DNA of 9,013 nt from JBBQKP01 sp038326995 (lineage in GTDB: Bacteria; Planctomycetota; Phycisphaerae; Tepidisphaerales; Tepidisphaeraceae): positions 1 through 9,013 of the forward strand of contig JBBQKP010000138.1 in the NCBI GenBank assembly GCA_038326995.1, in the 5' to 3' direction. Below are positions 1 through 6,610 of the stretch, piece by piece. Each line of letters begins with the position of its first letter. Within the stretch, counting starts at the first letter, position 1. The notes under the pieces were generated by a model that searched no databases, was not told where the DNA came from, and saw nothing but the letters and a program-made list of their open reading frames with translations. Position numbers and translations under genes: made by a program.

Positions 1-192
1 GAGTGCTGGCCGCTCACATTGATGACGCTGATCGCGATGGCGGTGGCGTTGATGTTCCTGTCACGAGACTCGATGGAGGCGGGCGTAGTTCGCGTGTTGT
101 TCGTCGCGCTCAGTGCGTTGACCGTGCCGCACATGATCGTGACCGCGCTGGCCGCAAGGCGAGTGGAGTCGGGCGTGCCCGCGACGAGTTAA
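1..192 (+). CDS. C-terminal end of a Brp/Blh-family beta-carotene 15,15'-dioxygenase (partial)
   Basis: Frame 1 is open from the first base to TAA at 190-192 and gives 63 residues of a membrane protein cut by the window edge. It shows one hydrophobic helix (about residues 4-20, after CWPLT), a short polar loop (SRDSMEAG) and a second hydrophobic helix ending in the pattern ALTVPHMIV, then a short basic tail. A final helix with a Leu-Thr-x-Pro-His-Met motif is, from memory, characteristic of Brp/Blh integral-membrane enzymes, which cleave beta-carotene to retinal for rhodopsins; the His is one of the conserved residues of the family. Composition is typical of the window. The gene converges on the VWA gene at 417-1571. 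If the call is right, rhodopsin or carotenoid genes may lie to the left. Only the tail is visible, so another polytopic membrane protein is possible. Confidence 0.55.
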   Translation, partial: ECWPLTLMTLIAMAVALMFLSRDSMEAGVVRVLFVALSALTVPHMIVTALAARRVESGVPATS

Positions 193-334
193 GAGGTGGT
201 GCAGATGGATGGGTTCGATTGGGTTGGTTATTAACAGAGTAATGAGTGACTTATTCCAAAATCACCCAGGATTTTTGCTGTGCGAAAGCGCTCGATACGC
301 CAGCGATTCCACGTCCGATGCAGGACATCAATCG

Positions 335-365
335 GCGGGAAATCAATCGGCAAGATGATTCCCGC
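335..365. other. Hairpin in the convergent gap 193-416
   Basis: The 224 bases between two convergent genes hold no credible gene. The clearest structure is an inverted repeat: GCGGGAA, a bulged A and TCA (335-345) pair with TGATTCCCGC (356-365) across a 10-base loop. Neither strand has a T-run directly after the stem, so it is a weak candidate for a bidirectional terminator rather than a standard intrinsic one. The 10-mer ATCAATCGGC also occurs twice, at 327-336 and 342-351, overlapping the left arm. Confidence 0.3.
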
Positions 366-416
366 TCTACAGTGCTAAGGACGGATCAACCCCAAGCGAT
401 GACTTTGGGTCAACCT

Positions 417-1571
417 TCAACTCGCCATCGACTTCTTCTTCTTTCGACCCGAGAGGTAGCTCTCGATGACGCAGTTCGCGAGTTCGCCGCTCGCGGTGTA
501 GAAGGCGACGCCTTTGGTCAGGCGGGTGAGTTGATCGACGAAGCTGACCCAGTCCATGCCGTAGTAATCTTCGATGAGCGCGAAGGTGCTGATGCGCGTT
601 CCTTCCTTGGCGGCCAGGGCTGCTTCTTTCAGCGTCGCGACGGTGGATCGTTTGTCAGGAGGATAGAGCAGGAAAGCGAAGTCGCCTTCGACGTGCGCGG
701 TGGGCTCGCCGTCGGTGATGATGAAGATTTGCTTGTTCTCGCCCGAGCGTTTGCGGAGCATTCGTCGCGCTGCTTGCAGGCCCATGTGCAGGTTCGTGAA
801 GTGCTGGGGCGCCTGATCGAGTTGATCGAGCTTGACCTTGAGCCGCACCTGATAATCGAACACGGTGACGGGCTTGGGCATGATGAGTGGCAACTGAATC
901 TCCGGAATTACTTTCGCGCCGGAGTAGAAGCCGATGAAGTCGATGGTGTCTTGTGGGAATCGCTGGCGCACGAGCGCGAGGAGCGCGAGTGCGACGCGTT
1001 TGGCGGAGATGTATCGGCCGTATCGGGTCATGCTTCCTGAAAGATCGATCAAGACAACAGTGCTGCACGTCGTGAGGCCTTCGTGCAGGTGAAGCTCCAT
1101 ATCGCGTTCGGCGAATTGGATGGGCAGGTTGGGCTTGCCGTCTTTTGCGTTGCGCGCCATCGCGTTGCGGAGGGTGGCGTGGAGATCGATTTCGCTGACG
1201 GGATCGCCGAAGGAATAGGGCTTGGTTCCGTCGATGCGTTCGCCGCCTGCACCGGGCGAGGTTTTTTCGTGACCGTCGCGTGAGCCGGTCTTGAGCTGCT
1301 TGAAAATTTCCATGAGGGCCTGGCCCTGCATTTTGGTGACGGCCTTGGGCGTGAGCTTGAGCTTGCCTTTGCCGTCTTTGTCGAGCAGGCCGTCCTTGAG
1401 CATTTGTTCGAGCAGATCGCTGGTGGGCGTGTCTTTGTCCATCGCCTGCTGCATGGCCTTCAGCGCCTGCTCGCCGTATTGCAGGACAAAATCCATCATC
1501 TGGTTCATCGCAAAAAGCTGGTCGGGCGTGGGAAAGGCTTCGCCGTCGAATTCGCCGTATTTGTAGCGCAT
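417..1571 (-). CDS. VWA-domain protein with intact MIDAS motif
   Basis: This is a 384-residue soluble protein without signal peptide or membrane segment. Residues 1-110 are helical and charged, with a low-complexity KDGKGKLKL stretch around 65-73. A VWA domain covers about 170-365. Its metal-ion-dependent adhesion site is complete: D176-L-S-G-S180, T259 in the sequence HFTN, and D287 in ITDGEP. The protein ends in a lysine-rich tail (GRKKKKSMAS). The N-terminus MRYKYGEFDG and the overall architecture resemble the uncharacterised VWA family I know as COG4867, whose members often work beside MoxR- or Mg-chelatase-like AAA ATPases; no such ATPase is in the window. The start is well fixed: an in-frame TGA lies only two codons upstream of the ATG at 1571, and no Shine-Dalgarno is present. 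It is divergent from a second VWA-like gene 62 bases away. The biochemical role is unknown; divalent-metal-dependent protein binding is the family expectation. Confidence 0.85.
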   Translation of the reverse strand: MRYKYGEFDGEAFPTPDQLFAMNQMMDFVLQYGEQALKAMQQAMDKDTPTSDLLEQMLKDGLLDKDGKGKLKLTPKAVTKMQGQALMEIFKQLKTGSRDGHEKTSPGAGGERIDGTKPYSFGDPVSEIDLHATLRNAMARNAKDGKPNLPIQFAERDMELHLHEGLTTCSTVVLIDLSGSMTRYGRYISAKRVALALLALVRQRFPQDTIDFIGFYSGAKVIPEIQLPLIMPKPVTVFDYQVRLKVKLDQLDQAPQHFTNLHMGLQAARRMLRKRSGENKQIFIITDGEPTAHVEGDFAFLLYPPDKRSTVATLKEAALAAKEGTRISTFALIEDYYGMDWVSFVDQLTRLTKGVAFYTASGELANCVIESYLSGRKKKKSMAS

Positions 1572-1577
1572 GAATCA

Positions 1578-1583
1578 ATGATA
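1578..1583 (-). promoter_or_regulatory. Possible -10 box for the minus-strand VWA gene, leaderless layout
   Basis: On the minus strand the hexamer TATCAT (TANNNT pattern) ends six bases before the ATG at 1571, which would put the transcription start at or next to the A of the start codon. No TTGACA-like -35 box is seen at the expected distance, and no Shine-Dalgarno exists in the gap. The call rests on spacing alone. Confidence 0.3.
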
Positions 1584-1619
1584 GCGGGGACGCGGGGATG
1601 AGGAGCGGGAAAAATCGGC

Positions 1620-1625
1620 TATAGT
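1620..1625 (+). promoter_or_regulatory. Possible -10 box for the plus-strand zinc-ribbon/VWA-like gene, leaderless layout
   Basis: TATAGT lies eight bases before the ATG at 1634. The triplet directly before that ATG is an in-frame TGA, so the coding region cannot begin further upstream, and there is no room for a normal leader with a Shine-Dalgarno if this box is used. No good -35 box is visible. It mirrors the box serving the divergent gene. Confidence 0.3.
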
Positions 1626-1633
1626 ATTTCTGA

Positions 1634-2749
1634 ATGATCGCACTGGTTTGCACACAATGTCAGTCCGGATTTCAGGTCGATGACGGCTTCGCAGGTGGAG
1701 TGTGTCGTTGCCGCGTGTGTGGGACGATTCAGACGGTTCCTACGCGTGAGGATATTGCACGCGGCGAGACCGGGCAGGGCGGGCGCGTGATGTATCGCAC
1801 CGAGGCGGCGGCGAGTGATTCGTCGCGCGAACTCGAACGGCTATCCGAGATCGTCGGCGGGAGCGGGCTAACGGGCAGCGGGCTAAGTGGCAGCGGGACG
1901 GGCGGCAGCGGGACGGGTGGGAGCGGCAGTGGCTTGGGAAACAGTGGGTTCACCAGCGGCGGATCGGGCAGCGGCTTGTACAACAAATCTCAGCAAAGAA
2001 GTTCGACTCGCGTCAAGTCGCCCGAGCAGAAGCCTCAACTCTCGACGCGGCAAGCCTCACCATCCGACCAACAGTGGACCCAGACGTTCCTACTGATGAT
2101 TGCTTTGGGCTCGATGATCGTGGCAGGCTCGATCGCGCTTGTGGTTTGGTTCGCGTTGGTTAAGCCCGGATCCGTTTCGCCCGTCCTCAATACTGAATCG
2201 ACTCCGACCAAAGTCGTGCCGCGTGAATCACCTGTGATTGCGGACATCAATCTCACGCGGTCGACGTCAGTCGGATTTCTTGTCGATCGCGGCGACGCCA
2301 CTCGTAACTCTCTGCCCGATGTGAAGCGCGCGATCATCAAGAGTCTGGAAACGCTCGGGCCGACCAGGAGATTTCAGATCGTCTTCTGGGCGGTGGATGG
2401 TCAGGTCGCGGCGATTCCGGAAACGCCTTTGCCCGCCAGCCCTGCGAATGTTGCGCAGCTTCAGCAGCCGCTTGAGAACGTTTCAGAAGGCAGGAGCACG
2501 GATATTCTTCCCGCCTTGAACCGCAGCCTGAGTTACAACCCGAGCGACATCGTCATCATCACCGCAAAGGGCTGGCAGCTCGATGATTCGTTCGCCGATC
2601 AGGTGCTGGCAGCGCGTCCTGCGAACGGTCCGCGCGTGCACGTCATCGTGCTTGGCGACGACAGCGGCCCGCTTCGACGAATAGCAGAGACCACCGGCGG
2701 CGACTATCGAGTCTACAGCAGTGAACGCTTCCAGCAGCTCGCGAGATAG
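1634..2749 (+). CDS. Zinc-ribbon, single-pass membrane protein with degenerate VWA-like domain
   Basis: The 371-residue protein has four parts. An N-terminal zinc ribbon has C6-x2-C9 and C26-x2-C29 (an extra C24 sits beside it), resembling the CXXC zinc ribbons (MJ0042 type) common in planctomycete and deltaproteobacterial membrane proteins. A Gly/Ser-rich linker spans about 75-115 and includes five tandem pentapeptides. One transmembrane helix spans about 151-176. A C-terminal domain at about 210-370 has the alternating strand/helix pattern of a VWA fold. The metal site is largely lost: DxSxS reads D218-R-G-D-A, T289 is kept (GRSTDILPAL), and the usual ITDG Asp is replaced (ITAKG, A311). The domain is therefore unlikely to bind metal canonically and may be structural or a pseudo-receptor. 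The ribbon should be cytosolic and the VWA-like domain outside the membrane. The stop precedes the VOC gene by 21 bases, which suggests one operon. Confidence 0.8.
   Translation: MIALVCTQCQSGFQVDDGFAGGVCRCRVCGTIQTVPTREDIARGETGQGGRVMYRTEAAASDSSRELERLSEIVGGSGLTGSGLSGSGTGGSGTGGSGSGLGNSGFTSGGSGSGLYNKSQQRSSTRVKSPEQKPQLSTRQASPSDQQWTQTFLLMIALGSMIVAGSIALVVWFALVKPGSVSPVLNTESTPTKVVPRESPVIADINLTRSTSVGFLVDRGDATRNSLPDVKRAIIKSLETLGPTRRFQIVFWAVDGQVAAIPETPLPASPANVAQLQQPLENVSEGRSTDILPALNRSLSYNPSDIVIITAKGWQLDDSFADQVLAARPANGPRVHVIVLGDDSGPLRRIAETTGGDYRVYSSERFQQLAR
1859..1933 (+). repeat. Five tandem 15-bp units encoding Gly-Ser-Gly pentapeptides
   Basis: Five consecutive 15-base units, most starting GGCAGCGGG or a close variant, encode pentads of the form Gly-Ser-Gly-X-X (residues 76-100). 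Units two to four differ mainly in their last two codons (CTA AGT, ACG GGC, ACG GGT). Gly/Ser-rich sequence continues less regularly to about 1977. The array keeps the reading frame and forms the flexible linker between zinc ribbon and membrane helix. Such an array can change copy number by slippage. Confidence 0.8.
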
Positions 2750-2770
2750 AGACGCGGATACACGAGACGG

Positions 2771-3181
2771 ATGTCAACCGCGATTGTCCTATCGACCATT
2801 GACGACGCGGCTCCTAGACTTGATGAAATGAATAAGCTTGACCATGTCGCGGTGCCTTCGAACGATGTCGCACTGAGTGTGAAGTTTTATGTCGATCACT
2901 TCGGCGCTACGGTGCTCTACCAAGATACGACGTGGGCTTTTATGGACGTCGGCGGAGTGAAGCTCGCGATCGTGACGCCCGCGCAGCACCCGCCGCACGT
3001 GGCGTTTCGCGTGAGCTCGGCCGAGCTCGAAGTCGCCGCGAAAAAAGCGGGCGTGGAGATTGATCGCCATCGCGACGGGACGACCGGCATCTACACGGCC
3101 GACCCATTCGGCAACGCGGTCGAGCTGATCTGCTACCCGGCCGGGAAGACGCTTTACGAGAAACGCGATGCAACTGCCTGA
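2771..3181 (+). CDS. VOC-superfamily (glyoxalase/bleomycin-resistance/dioxygenase fold) protein
   Basis: This is a single-module vicinal-oxygen-chelate protein of 136 residues with the beta-alpha-beta-beta-beta pattern twice over. Candidate metal ligands are H25 (LDHVAVP), H76 (PPHVAFRV) and E118 in the family signature DPFGNAVEL; spacing matches the usual three-ligand set, with the fourth ligand expected from a dimer partner or second half. Such proteins act as lyases, dioxygenases or drug-binding proteins; the substrate cannot be told from sequence. The start is uncertain: the internal ATG at 2828 gives MNKLDHVAVPS, which is where most relatives begin, while the ATG at 2771 adds 19 residues without clear homology; neither has a strong Shine-Dalgarno, although GAGACGG precedes the first. 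The 3' end overlaps the EEP gene by 14 bases, so the two are probably translationally coupled. Confidence 0.85.
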   Translation: MSTAIVLSTIDDAAPRLDEMNKLDHVAVPSNDVALSVKFYVDHFGATVLYQDTTWAFMDVGGVKLAIVTPAQHPPHVAFRVSSAELEVAAKKAGVEIDRHRDGTTGIYTADPFGNAVELICYPAGKTLYEKRDATA

Positions 3182-4073
3182 ATACCGCGACGCTGCAGAT
3201 TTTCGCCGCGTGACTCTGCTCGCGTTCGTCGCGATCGCATCTGTCATCTTGACGTTCGCCGTCATCGACATGTCATCTCGTCGTCAGGCACCCGCGGCGT
3301 CGGGTGTGGGTTTCCAGTGGCCCGATCCATCCGTCGCGCCATCAGTCGTCGCGAAGCCAGACAAGGAATCGTTTCGCATCGCGTACTGGAACATCGCCTC
3401 GGGCAAAGGGGGGTTGGATAAGATCGCCGCCGCACTCGGTCCGGTCGATGTGGTCGGGCTTTCCGAAGTCCGCGGCAAAGAGCAACTGAAAACTCTCGCG
3501 AGCGAAACAAATCTCGGTGCCATCTTCGCGCCGACAGAACTTCGCGGCTCACGCGAAGACTTCGGCAATGCATTTCTCAGTTCGATGAACATCGAAAGCT
3601 GGCAAAGAATTCCGCTCGCGCCCGGGCCAAGACAATCGCATTTCCGAAATGTTCTTTTGACGCGCGTGCAGATTAATCATGCGACGACGGTGAGCATTCT
3701 CACGACACATATCGACCGCACGATCGACCGCCAGTCACAGCTGCGCGATGTTCTGTCGCTGTTTGATTCCCTCACGCCCCCGGCCGTCTTGATGGGTGAT
3801 TTCAACACCACATCCGACCACGCGATTCTCGCTCGAACGCTCGCGACATCGGGCACGATCGACCCGCACGCGAACCGAAGTATCGGTAAGTGGACCAGCG
3901 TCAATCGCATCGACTGGATGCTCGTCAAGGGCCTGATCGTCGTCGAGTCAGGCATGCACGACGAGGGCGAAAGCGATCATCCGATGATCTGGGCGACGCT
4001 TAGGCCCATAGAGGTTCTGTCGAAGACTGCTGCACCGACCGCGCCTGTTTCGCCTGCAGGTTCGGCTCGATGA
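3168..4073 (+). CDS. Membrane-anchored endonuclease/exonuclease/phosphatase (EEP) family protein
   Basis: The 301-residue protein has an N-terminal hydrophobic helix (about 15-34) after the polar start MQLPEYRDAADFRR, and then a catalytic domain (about 68-279). All the main EEP motifs appear in order: N75 (YWNI), E100 (SEVRG), H181 (TTHID), D211 and N213 (GDFNT), D249 (RIDWML) and D270-H271 (SDHPMI). This is the Mg-dependent DNase I/exonuclease III/inositol-phosphatase fold, so it should cleave phosphodiester or phosphomonoester bonds. An uncleaved anchor would leave the domain outside the cytoplasm; charges on both sides of the helix make topology uncertain. A Pro/Ala-rich tail (about 288-300) ends the protein. 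The ATG lies inside the VOC gene and the TGA overlaps the helicase ATG (ATGA). The substrate may be nucleic acid, phospholipid or sugar phosphate; the sequence does not decide. Confidence 0.88.
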   Translation: MQLPEYRDAADFRRVTLLAFVAIASVILTFAVIDMSSRRQAPAASGVGFQWPDPSVAPSVVAKPDKESFRIAYWNIASGKGGLDKIAAALGPVDVVGLSEVRGKEQLKTLASETNLGAIFAPTELRGSREDFGNAFLSSMNIESWQRIPLAPGPRQSHFRNVLLTRVQINHATTVSILTTHIDRTIDRQSQLRDVLSLFDSLTPPAVLMGDFNTTSDHAILARTLATSGTIDPHANRSIGKWTSVNRIDWMLVKGLIVVESGMHDEGESDHPMIWATLRPIEVLSKTAAPTAPVSPAGSAR

Positions 4074-6553
4074 AGCGCGCTACTCCAAGTGCCGTGCATC
4101 GCTGGTTCAAGTCGCTCGGGCGAAAGCCTTTTGCTTTTCAAGAAGAAACCTGGTCGGCCTACCTGGAGGGAAAGAGCGGGCTTGTGCACGCGCCGACGGG
4201 AAGCGGAAAAACCCTCGCAGTCTTCGGCGGGCCGATGATCGAAGGAAGCGCGCAGGAGAGCACACGGCCGACCTCGCGCGAGAATGCGCCGCTATCGGTT
4301 CTTTGGCTCACGCCGATGCGCGCACTGGCGACCGACACCGCACACGCGCTGACGCGCGCGGTCGAAGGTGCCGGGCTTTCGCGTTGGAAGGTCGAGCTGA
4401 GAACCAGCGACACCAGCCAGAGCGTGAGAAAGCGCCAGCGAGATCGCATGCCTGCGGTGCTTGTGACCACGCCCGAAAGTTTGTCGATGCTGCTGAGCTA
4501 TCCTGGTGCGAAAGAGCGGCTTGAGATGTGCAAGTGCGTGGTGGTCGATGAGTGGCACGAACTTCTTTCGAGCAAGCGAGGCGTGCAGGCGGAACTCGGG
4601 ATGGCCAGGCTTCGCGCGTGGAATCCTGCGATGCGGACGTGGGGCTTGTCGGCGACGATCGGCAACCTTAACGATGCCGCACGCGTGCTGGTCGGCGCGG
4701 GATCGGAACCGCCGACGATCATCCATTCGAAGATCAAGAAAGAGCTGATCGTCGACTCGTTGATCCCCAAATCGATCGAGCGATTTCCGTGGGGCGGGCA
4801 CATGGGGCTTCGCATGCTCGACGCCGTCGCGACGTCGATCGAGAACGCGAGTTCGTCGCTGGTGTTCACGAACACCCGCGCGCAGGCCGAGATCTGGTTC
4901 AAGTCTCTGTTGCACGCGCGGCCCGATTTTCTCGGCGAGATTGCGATTCATCACGGCTCGCTCGATCGCAAACTCAGGCAGCGCGTTGAGCAGCTTATGC
5001 GTGAAGGAAAGCTCAAGGCCGTCGTGTGCACGAGCAGTCTTGATTTGGGCGTGGATTTTTCTGCAGTCGATCAGGTGCTGCAAATCGGCAGTCCCAAGGG
5101 CATCGCGCGCTTGATGCAGCGGGCCGGGCGAAGCGGACACACGCCGGGCCAGCCCTCGCGCGTGGTGTGTGTGCCGACGCACGCGTTCGAGCTCGCAGAA
5201 TTTTCGGCGGCGAGGCAGGGCATCAAAACGCGCGACGTCGAATCGCGCGAGTCGGTGCACAAGCCGCTCGATGTGCTCGCACAGCACGTCGTCACTATCG
5301 CCTCGGGCGGCGGGTTTCATCCCGATCAACTCCTGAGCGAGGTGCGAACAACTTCAGCGTTCGCCGATCTCACCGACGCCGAGTGGAAATGGGTCCTCGA
5401 CTTCGTCACACGCGGCGGCGCGACGCTTGCCGCTTATCCACGCTTCATGCGCGTCCGCACGGACGACGCGACCGGTTTGATGGTCATCTCAACAGATGCG
5501 GCCGCGCGCATGCATCGTTTTTCCATCGGCACGATTACCGGGGACGGCTTGATGCAGCTCGTCACATCATCGGGCAAGCAATTGGGCACGATCGAGGAAT
5601 CGTTCATCAGCAAAATGAAGATCGGCGACGTCTTCGTCTTCGCCGGGAAAAATCTTGAACTGCTCGGCACGCAGCAAATGCGCGCCCGCGTCAGGCCGTC
5701 AAAAAAACATCGCGGCACGGTGCCTCAATGGGCGGGCGGACGATTTCCTTTATCGACGCGACTCGCCGATCGCGTGCGGATGCGACTCGATGACGCGGCG
5801 CAGGGAAAATTTGATGACGACGAGATGCGCGCACTTCGGCCGCTACTTCTCGTACAGCAACATTGGTCGGCCATCCCGCGAGAGGGCGAATTGCTCATCG
5901 AACTCGCGAGTTCGCGCGAAGGTTCGCACGCGTTTCTCTTTTCACTTCTCGGCAGACTCGTCCACGAGGGCCTGGGCGCGCTTCTCGCCCATCGGCTCAT
6001 GCGCTGGTTCGATGTTCCCGTCACCGCAACCTTGACCGACTACGGAATCGAACTTCTCGCGCCCGCGCCGCTGCCGACTGACGAAGCATCATGGCGAAAA
6101 GTCCTTAGCACCGAGAATCTGCTCGACGACCTGCTGATGTGCCTCAATTCGGGCGAACTCGCAAGGCGACAATTTCGCGACATCGCCCGGGTGGCCGGCC
6201 TGATCGTTGTCAGCGCACCGGGCCAGCCGCGCTCGACAAGGCAACTTCAGGCATCAAGCGAATTATTCTACGACGTGTTCGCGGAGTTTGATCCGGAGAA
6301 TCTGCTGATGGTGCAGGCCCGGCGAGAGGTGCTCGAACAGCAGCTTGAATTCAAAAGACTCAGCACCGCACTGGACAGACTCGCGAGCCAGACGATTTTG
6401 ATTCGCGAAGTCAAACGTTTCACGCCGCTCGCATTTCCGATCTGGGCACAGCGAATCGCGAGCCAGACGATTCGCGTCGAAGCCGCACAGCAGCGGATCG
6501 AAAGAATGATGCGAACGCTAGAAAGCAACGCGGATTCGATCAAAAGCAAGTAG
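4070..6553 (+). CDS. Ligase-associated DEXH-box DNA helicase (Lhr-like, TIGR04121 type)
   Basis: This 827-residue superfamily 2 helicase has all core motifs: Q-like FQEETW (23-28), Walker A APTGSGKT (41-48), Ia TPMRALA (81-87), TTPES (133-137), DEWH (160-163), III SAT (194-196), IV VFTNTR (265-270), V TSSLDLGVDF (321-330) and VI QRAGRSGH (350-357). A winged-helix region (about 395-460) and the long C-terminal domain (about 470-815) with the TPLAFPIW motif (785-792) follow. Length and the opening FQEETWSAYLEGKSGLVHAP match the bacterial family that is shorter than true Lhr and usually sits with an ATP-dependent DNA ligase, an MBL-fold exonuclease and PdeM, acting in DNA-damage response. Those partners are absent here. 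The ATG overlaps the EEP stop (ATGA), indicating coupled translation. It is a cytosolic, ATP-dependent 3'-5' translocase by family knowledge. The gene is intact. Confidence 0.92.
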   Translation: MKRATPSAVHRWFKSLGRKPFAFQEETWSAYLEGKSGLVHAPTGSGKTLAVFGGPMIEGSAQESTRPTSRENAPLSVLWLTPMRALATDTAHALTRAVEGAGLSRWKVELRTSDTSQSVRKRQRDRMPAVLVTTPESLSMLLSYPGAKERLEMCKCVVVDEWHELLSSKRGVQAELGMARLRAWNPAMRTWGLSATIGNLNDAARVLVGAGSEPPTIIHSKIKKELIVDSLIPKSIERFPWGGHMGLRMLDAVATSIENASSSLVFTNTRAQAEIWFKSLLHARPDFLGEIAIHHGSLDRKLRQRVEQLMREGKLKAVVCTSSLDLGVDFSAVDQVLQIGSPKGIARLMQRAGRSGHTPGQPSRVVCVPTHAFELAEFSAARQGIKTRDVESRESVHKPLDVLAQHVVTIASGGGFHPDQLLSEVRTTSAFADLTDAEWKWVLDFVTRGGATLAAYPRFMRVRTDDATGLMVISTDAAARMHRFSIGTITGDGLMQLVTSSGKQLGTIEESFISKMKIGDVFVFAGKNLELLGTQQMRARVRPSKKHRGTVPQWAGGRFPLSTRLADRVRMRLDDAAQGKFDDDEMRALRPLLLVQQHWSAIPREGELLIELASSREGSHAFLFSLLGRLVHEGLGALLAHRLMRWFDVPVTATLTDYGIELLAPAPLPTDEASWRKVLSTENLLDDLLMCLNSGELARRQFRDIARVAGLIVVSAPGQPRSTRQLQASSELFYDVFAEFDPENLLMVQARREVLEQQLEFKRLSTALDRLASQTILIREVKRFTPLAFPIWAQRIASQTIRVEAAQQRIERMMRTLESNADSIKSK
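6381..6472 (+). repeat. 17-bp direct repeat inside the helicase gene
   Basis: TCGCGAGCCAGACGATT occurs at 6381-6397 and again at 6456-6472, exactly 75 bases (25 codons) apart and in the same frame. The copies encode the same residues, ASQTI, at about 772-776 and 797-801. The bases just outside differ, so the match is limited to this motif. Confidence 0.85.
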
Positions 6554-6610
6554 TCCAGAAAGATCGTTTTCAACATCGATCAATATCAATTTGTGCGGTA
6601 AGCTTCCGCC

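Noticed and set aside
193..416. tRNA or small RNA gene in the convergent gap
   Set aside because: I could find no cloverleaf or T-loop consensus; only one bulged hairpin and a 10-base direct repeat are visible.
246..1040. 264-codon plus-strand frame starting in the convergent gap
   Set aside because: Most of it is antisense to the VWA gene, and the part in the gap has no recognisable domain or ribosome-binding site.
655..1653. 332-codon open frame on the minus strand in another frame of the VWA gene
   Set aside because: Its product is extremely Arg/His/Ala-rich, and it overlaps a gene with clear VWA motifs; the open frame is a GC-content artefact.
2771..3181. Antibiotic-resistance (fosfomycin or bleomycin) function for the VOC protein
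   Set aside because: The VOC fold alone does not define substrate, and no residues specific to a resistance protein are recognisable.
4292..5329. 345-codon open frame on the minus strand
   Set aside because: It lies fully antisense within the helicase motor domains, has Arg/His-rich composition typical of shadow frames in GC-rich genes, and shows no domain motif.
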